64,000 nucleotides of DNA from VRUE01 sp963706605 (GTDB taxonomy: Bacteria > Actinomycetota > Thermoleophilia > Solirubrobacterales > 70-9). The notes beneath the pieces are model-generated. The model saw only the letters and a program-made list of their open reading frames with translations, made no database searches and was not told the origin of the DNA. Below are positions 60,844 through 64,000 of the stretch, in pieces. Numbering within the stretch: position 1 is the stretch's first letter; every line of letters starts with the position of its first letter. Made by a program: the position numbers and the translations under genes. The stretch is from NCBI GenBank assembly GCA_963706605.1, contig OY970165.1, forward strand, positions 2,108,001-2,172,000, written 5' to 3'.

Positions 60844-61437
60844 GTGCCGGATCTCGCCATTCGACTCGAAGGCTCCCTCGTTGTCCTAGAGCCACTTTCG
60901 GAGGCTCACAAGGAGGGCCTGTGGCAAGCTGCTCAGGCACCCGAGATCTTCGAGTGGACCTCCCACATTGCCGACAGCCGCGAAGATTTCGATGCCTGGT
61001 TTGAGGCAGGGCTAGGACGTACGCGGACTGGAGAAAAGGGCGTATTTGCCACCGTCGATCGACACAGCGCGGCGGTGATCGGTAGCACCACATTCCATGA
61101 CTTCCGACGGGGCGACGGGGTGATCGAGATTGGCTCAACCTGGCTCAACCCAAGCGCCTGGGGTAGCGGCGCCAACATTGAGGCGAAGCTGCTGATGATG
61201 GAGCACGCCTTCGAGACTCTCGGCTGCGTGCGCGTCGAGTTCAAGACCGACGCGCGAAACGAGCGCTCGCGCGCGGCACTGGCGGCGTTGCCAGCTCAGT
61301 TCGAGGGCATCCTGCGAAAGCAGATAACCCTTCCTGGTATCGGTGTTCGTGATTCGGCCTTCTACAGCGTGATTGACGACGAGTGGCCCGAGGTTCGCGA
61401 CACCCTTTGTCGTCGCCTCGCACGGGCGAGGGGGTGA
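60844..61437 (+). CDS. GNAT-family N-acetyltransferase
   Basis: A 197-residue protein starting at GTG 60844. The RimJ/RimL-like pattern (LVVLEPLSEAHKEGL, STTFHDFRRGDGVIEIGSTW, GANIEAKLLMMEHAFETLGC, RVEFKTDARNERSRAALAAL) is clear, including the acetyl-CoA-binding region around WGSGANIEAK. The substrate may be a ribosomal protein, aminoglycoside or another amine. It overlaps neither neighbour. Confidence 0.85.
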   Translation: MPDLAIRLEGSLVVLEPLSEAHKEGLWQAAQAPEIFEWTSHIADSREDFDAWFEAGLGRTRTGEKGVFATVDRHSAAVIGSTTFHDFRRGDGVIEIGSTWLNPSAWGSGANIEAKLLMMEHAFETLGCVRVEFKTDARNERSRAALAALPAQFEGILRKQITLPGIGVRDSAFYSVIDDEWPEVRDTLCRRLARARG

Positions 61438-61533
61438 TGCGCCCCTGGAGCCAATCCAAGGCCGTCCAGACGTTCGGGAGCACATGGACGCCTGCTTAAT
61501 TGATACCGACCGCCATCACTTGAACCGCACCGC

Positions 61534-61920
61534 TCAGCAATAGGTATTGAGTTCAAGACATAGATTGGAAAGCGAGCGTTCGGTCCGAGATAGTTCAAAT
61601 TCGAGACCGCTGACTTGACCTTCGAGTTGGGCAGCTCGGTCTACATTGCTTCGAAGTTCTTCGACTTCGGATTCAAGGAACCCGACTTCGCTTTCGATGT
61701 TGCCTTCGGGTCCTTCCAGACCTTCGGGTCCTTCCGGCCCGACAGGGCCGCGCGCACCCCTTGGTCCTTCGGGTCCCGTCTTTGCAAGCAGGGTGATTCC
61801 CGATCCGATCCCAGCGCTCAGGATGCATACACCGACGATGGCAGCTATGAAACCGCGGCGGGAAATTTCCACGGAGCCATCCTCTTGCAGGATGGGCTGC
61901 GAACGCAAGTGCCCGCTCAA
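61534..61920 (-). CDS. Membrane-anchored short collagen-like protein with coiled coil
   Basis: A 128-residue protein starting at ATG 61920. The N-terminal segment is cytoplasmic (MSGHLRSQPILQEDGS), a transmembrane helix spans residues 24-45, then eight G-X-Y triplets run from Gly49 (GPEGPRGARGPVGPEGPEG). An acidic coiled coil (VGFLESEVEELRSNVDRAAQ, LEFELSRTERSLSNL) and two C-terminal cysteines follow. This is a type II membrane protein whose trimeric stalk probably crosses the cell envelope. Collagen triplets are short for a stand-alone triple helix, so the coiled coil is likely the trimerisation unit. Confidence 0.75.
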   Translation of the reverse strand: MSGHLRSQPILQEDGSVEISRRGFIAAIVGVCILSAGIGSGITLLAKTGPEGPRGARGPVGPEGPEGLEGPEGNIESEVGFLESEVEELRSNVDRAAQLEGQVSGLEFELSRTERSLSNLCLELNTYC

Positions 61921-61953
61921 GGAGTTGGAGTCTGTCTCAGAAAGAAGCGGGAC

Positions 61954-62370
61954 CTACGATGCTGTCGGCAGTAGCTCCAATGCCTCGACATGTGCTGGCC
62001 GCATCGTGCCGAAGTGGCGATGGTCGAGCGTGGCGAGTTTCGGCTCGCCCAGTCGCTCCGTCACTGCCAGTACGGCGCAGTCGACGAAGCCGACTTCGAG
62101 GTCGGCATAGGTTGGCATCAGTTCAGCGGCACGCTCGTAGTCGCTTGCGGTCAGATCCTCGATATCCAGCTCGCCAGCCCGGATCGTGTCGAGTAGTGCG
62201 GGGAACGCATCGCCGCCGAGTTCTCGCTCCAGCAGGTGGTCAAGCTCGACCAGGACCGGAGCGGGGAGGACACGGCGTTCGGGGCGAGACTGAAGCAACG
62301 GCGCACAACGCTCGTGGTCTGCATCGTCGGCGACCATAGCCGCGACAAGTGTGCCGGTGTCGAGAATCAG
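61954..62370 (-). CDS. vapC: VapC-type PIN-domain toxin with unusual CTG start
   Basis: A 138-residue protein if started at CTG 62370, which overlaps the antitoxin stop as CTGA; starting at ATG 62337 would lose the first catalytic Asp. The acidic tetrad is visible in LILDTGTL (Asp4), PVLVELDHLL (Glu42), VGFVDCAV (Asp97) and LATLDHRHF (Asp116). PIN toxins cleave tRNA or rRNA. No ATG, GTG or TTG lies nearer the overlap. Confidence 0.85.
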   Translation of the reverse strand: MILDTGTLVAAMVADDADHERCAPLLQSRPERRVLPAPVLVELDHLLERELGGDAFPALLDTIRAGELDIEDLTASDYERAAELMPTYADLEVGFVDCAVLAVTERLGEPKLATLDHRHFGTMRPAHVEALELLPTAS

Positions 62371-62606
62371 CGGAATGGCCGCGGCTCGAACTCGTCGCGG
62401 CTCGCCCGCGCGCTGAGGTCGCTGCGCCCGGCCGTGAATGCGCCAATCAACGAAAACGGAGGCTGCGACTCCTCGCCGCCCAGCTCGTGCTCAAGCGCCT
62501 CTTGGACGAGCTGGGGGACGGCTACGCCGCGCTCGTCGGCTACGCGCCGGGCGCGCTCCAGCAGGTCCGCGTCTACTTCGACGGTTCTTGTGGGTGAAGC
62601 AGCCAT
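62367..62606 (-). CDS. vapB: VapB-like ribbon-helix-helix antitoxin
   Basis: A 79-residue protein starting at ATG 62606 (an in-frame ATG at 62633 is less likely). RTVEVDADLLERARRVADER and VPQLVQEALEHELG form the ribbon-helix-helix, and the acidic/aromatic C-terminal tail (SARASRDEFEPRPFR) is the toxin-binding region. It is coupled to vapC and divergent from the DUF2188 gene. Confidence 0.82.
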   Translation of the reverse strand: MAASPTRTVEVDADLLERARRVADERGVAVPQLVQEALEHELGGEESQPPFSLIGAFTAGRSDLSARASRDEFEPRPFR

Positions 62607-62723
62607 ATGCAGAATTCTACCGACGGCCCCCACGGCATCTCGCTACGCGGGGGAAATACCAGAAGCAACCCTGACATGACACGAACAGAAGTTCGATCCG
62701 GTCGGTTTGCAATCGTGTTTCTC

Positions 62724-62960
62724 ATGACTAGACCAAACACGAGGACCGTCACCCCGCGCGGGGACGATTGGAGCGTTGATAAGCCTGGGGCCACCCGAGC
62801 CAGCTCGGTTCACGACACCCAGGCGGAAGCGATTGACGCCGCTCGCAGCTACCTAGGCAATGAAGGTGGGGGCGAGCTGAAAATCAAGGGCGTCGATGGG
62901 AAGGTTCGCGCCCAGGACACGGTTCCCCACGGGAACGATCCGCGTCGCTCGCGGGGCTAA
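62724..62960 (+). CDS. DUF2188-family small protein
   Basis: A 78-residue protein with ATG 62724. TVTPRGDDWSVDKPGATRAS, a helix HDTQAEAIDAARSYLGNEGG, and ELKIKGVDGKVRAQDTV, with NDPR at the end, match DUF2188. The fold is a small alpha/beta unit; its role is unknown, but family members often lie near toxin-antitoxin or stress genes. Confidence 0.75.
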   Translation: MTRPNTRTVTPRGDDWSVDKPGATRASSVHDTQAEAIDAARSYLGNEGGGELKIKGVDGKVRAQDTVPHGNDPRRSRG

Positions 62961-63045
62961 GGCGGTCTGGTTCAGACTCCTGCGGGGCGGTCGAGTCCTC
63001 GACCGCCCCGATCAGGATTACTTCGCCTAGCTTCGTGGTCGCCGG

Positions 63046-63068
63046 ACTGGCGCATTTACTGGCGCATT
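63046..63068. repeat. Tandem 12-base site B
   Basis: ACTGGCGCATT occurs twice (63046-63056 and 63058-63068), one base apart. It lies 75 bases before the second 59-bp repeat. The CTGGCGCA core is shared in part with the CTGGCGAAC units at 63299. Confidence 0.5.
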
Positions 63069-63142
63069 GGCCGGATCACAGGGCGGCGAGATTGCTTGGA
63101 TCAGTAGGGACAGCACCTCGCATTCGGCTCTGCAAAGCCCCA

Positions 63143-63201
63143 CCCAACAGAAAACGCCCCGCCGGGGAGGCGAGGCGTTTCTGGGGTTACTACAGGGAGG
63201 A
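63143..63201. repeat. 59-bp repeat, copy 2 (upstream of the HicA-like gene)
   Basis: 58 of 59 identical to 59713-59771 and in the same orientation, 3430 bp away. The 414-base gap 62961-63374 holds this repeat, tandem sites B and C and no convincing gene. Confidence 0.8.
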
Positions 63202-63298
63202 GAGATCTAGCCGGTACGGCTCTGGAATGCGAAAACCCGCATGGCTAAGCCAAGTCCGGTCCCGCTGAAACCCGCTGAAACCCGTGGAATTGGGGCCT

Positions 63299-63320
63299 GA
63301 CTGGCGAACGATTGGCGAAC
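63299..63320. repeat. Tandem 11-mer site C
   Basis: GACTGGCGAAC then GATTGGCGAAC (10 of 11 identical), preceded by GGGCCTGACTG as at site A. It lies 54 bases before the HicA-like start at 63375. Confidence 0.5.
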
Positions 63321-63374
63321 GAGCAACTGGCGGACGCTCTGGGGCTCAGGGGAGCCCGACCTTATGGTTGCGGC

Positions 63375-63587
63375 ATGGCGAGCGCCAAGAAGGAACTCAA
63401 GGAAATCGTCAAGGCCGCCGAAGAGCAGGGGTGGCGGGTCAAGACGACCAAGCGGGGGCATTCGATGTTCCTCGCTCCCGATGGCATCAACAAGGTGACG
63501 GCTGGGGGAACGCCGAGCGATCATCGGGCGCTCGCTAATCTTCTAGGAGACCTCAGGCGATACGGCTTCAAGTGGAAGGGACGGTGA
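63375..63587 (+). CDS. HicA-like small protein
   Basis: A 70-residue protein starting at ATG 63375. The N-terminal helix ASAKKELKEIVKAAEEQGWR, GHSMF with candidate catalytic His29 (KRGHSMFLAPDG) and the C-terminal helix LANLLGDLRRYGFKWKG resemble HicA folds, but the family-typical hydrophobic strand between them is replaced by GINKVTAGGTPSDHRA. It is separated by 7 bases from an unknown partner, not HicB. Possibly a toxin of a divergent TA pair. Confidence 0.65.
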   Translation: MASAKKELKEIVKAAEEQGWRVKTTKRGHSMFLAPDGINKVTAGGTPSDHRALANLLGDLRRYGFKWKGR

Positions 63588-63594
63588 GCAACGC

Positions 63595-63960
63595 ATGAAC
63601 GACACGATCTATCAGGCTTGGCACCGCAAACTCGGACGCGCCGAATACCGGCTGAGGATCACGATGGCCGGCTACGGCAGCGATGATGACGCGGCTGGGG
63701 CCTTCCTCGATGCCTTCCTTTCGGAGCACCCGGAGGTCGGTGCGGTGATTTCCCAGGACAGCGCTGAGGACACGATCTCGGCGACCTTTTCCCTGAGCGC
63801 GACGAATGAGCAGCATGCCCTCTCATTGGGCGTGGTGATCTGGCTGGAGAGTGGAGCCGTCTCCGGCTTGGAGCCGCATGATGTCGTGCGCGTTGAGATC
63901 GAGGCGATCGCTGAGCAGCACGCTGAGGACCCCACAACTCGGGCCCTCGTGGGGGCATAG
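63595..63960 (+). CDS. Unknown 121-residue partner of the HicA-like protein
   Basis: Starts at ATG 63595, seven bases after the HicA-like gene, so co-transcription is likely. No family recognised. The sequence is acidic and mixed alpha/beta: LGRAEYRLRITMAGYGSDDD, FLDAFLSEHPEVGAVISQDS, ISATFSLSATNEQHALSLGV, VRVEIEAIAEQHAED. The alternation of strand and helix suggests a ferredoxin-like or RelE-partner fold; it may be the antitoxin or an effector. The gene ends 40 bases before the window edge. Confidence 0.65.
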   Translation: MNDTIYQAWHRKLGRAEYRLRITMAGYGSDDDAAGAFLDAFLSEHPEVGAVISQDSAEDTISATFSLSATNEQHALSLGVVIWLESGAVSGLEPHDVVRVEIEAIAEQHAEDPTTRALVGA

Positions 63961-64000
63961 AGGACCGCAGGGGGTTGGCTCTCCCGGCGCTCGCCGCACG

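Noticed and set aside
60414..61004. 196-residue open frame across the IS remnant and GNAT start
   Set aside because: Arg/Ser-rich with no domain; crosses the IS fragment in a different frame from its OrfA homology.
63035..63268. 77-residue open frame across the second 59-bp repeat
   Set aside because: It reads through the tandem site and repeat, has no start context or domain, and is best explained as noncoding.
59634..63374. CRISPR array from the repeated elements
   Set aside because: Repeats are 59 bp and kilobases apart, or 11-mers in directly adjacent pairs; there are no regular spacers and no cas genes.

Overview
The window is high-GC DNA with dense, mostly head-to-tail genes, frequent GTG and TTG starts, and many 4-base ATGA/GTGA overlaps. 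Together with the order alaS-ruvX-mltG-aroE-aroC-aroKB-aroQ-pepQ ... efp-nusB-(xseB-like)-ispA-dxs, this suggests an actinobacterium of the Thermoleophilia (Solirubrobacterales/Conexibacter-like). That placement is inference: no rRNA is present to confirm it.

Layout. 1-6.5 kb: two amino-acid permeases with C-terminal universal-stress domains (the first cut by the window edge), two TrkA-type potassium-channel regulatory proteins and a FAD/NAD(P)H reductase, then tRNA-Gln(CTG). 6.6-11 kb: a frame-broken lipoprotein gene and a heterodimeric ABC exporter on the minus strand. 11-16.6 kb: a secreted protein, then a coupled GH92 glycosidase / GT39-type transferase / GtrA unit. 16.8-22 kb: a divergent short leucyl-tRNA-synthetase-like gene, threonine synthase, hisH and hisF. 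22-26.9 kb: an accessory stretch of small helix-turn-helix regulators, an unknown 281-residue protein and a tandemly duplicated regulator, abutting the 3' end of tRNA-Met(CAT). 27-33.4 kb: M29 aminopeptidase, a frame-broken glutamate formimidoyltransferase, a membrane protein, a metallo-beta-lactamase-fold hydrolase, hisS and aspS. 33.4-38.2 kb: a structured intergenic hairpin; an AbiEi/DUF559 gene bounded by two copies of a 47-bp palindrome; an IscU/NifU-MnmA fusion; a secreted protein with a perfect 63-bp repeat; and a frame-broken ECF sigma factor fused to an anti-sigma-like zinc finger. 38.3-47.2 kb: alaS, ruvX, mltG and nearly the whole late shikimate pathway. 47.2-55.4 kb: a diguanylate cyclase, M42 peptidase, SDR, efp, nusB, xseB-like, ispA, dxs and a glutaredoxin-like protein. 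55.5-59.6 kb: three secreted proteins. 59.7-64 kb: a toxin-antitoxin-rich accessory island with HicAB, an IS remnant, a GNAT acetyltransferase, a collagen-like protein, VapBC, DUF2188 and a HicA-like/unknown pair. This island holds two 59-bp repeats and three tandem 11-12-bp repeat sites.

How it works together. The housekeeping blocks supply shikimate/chorismate, histidine, threonine, isoprenoid precursors (dxs, ispA), charged tRNAs and translation/transcription factors. The accessory stretches carry regulators, toxin-antitoxin modules and mobile-element traces. At least four genes (lipoprotein, ftcD, ECF sigma factor, beta-helix protein), and probably the 5' end of dxs, are each interrupted by a single-base frame change. 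This may reflect indel errors in the assembly and should be settled before any of them is called a pseudogene.
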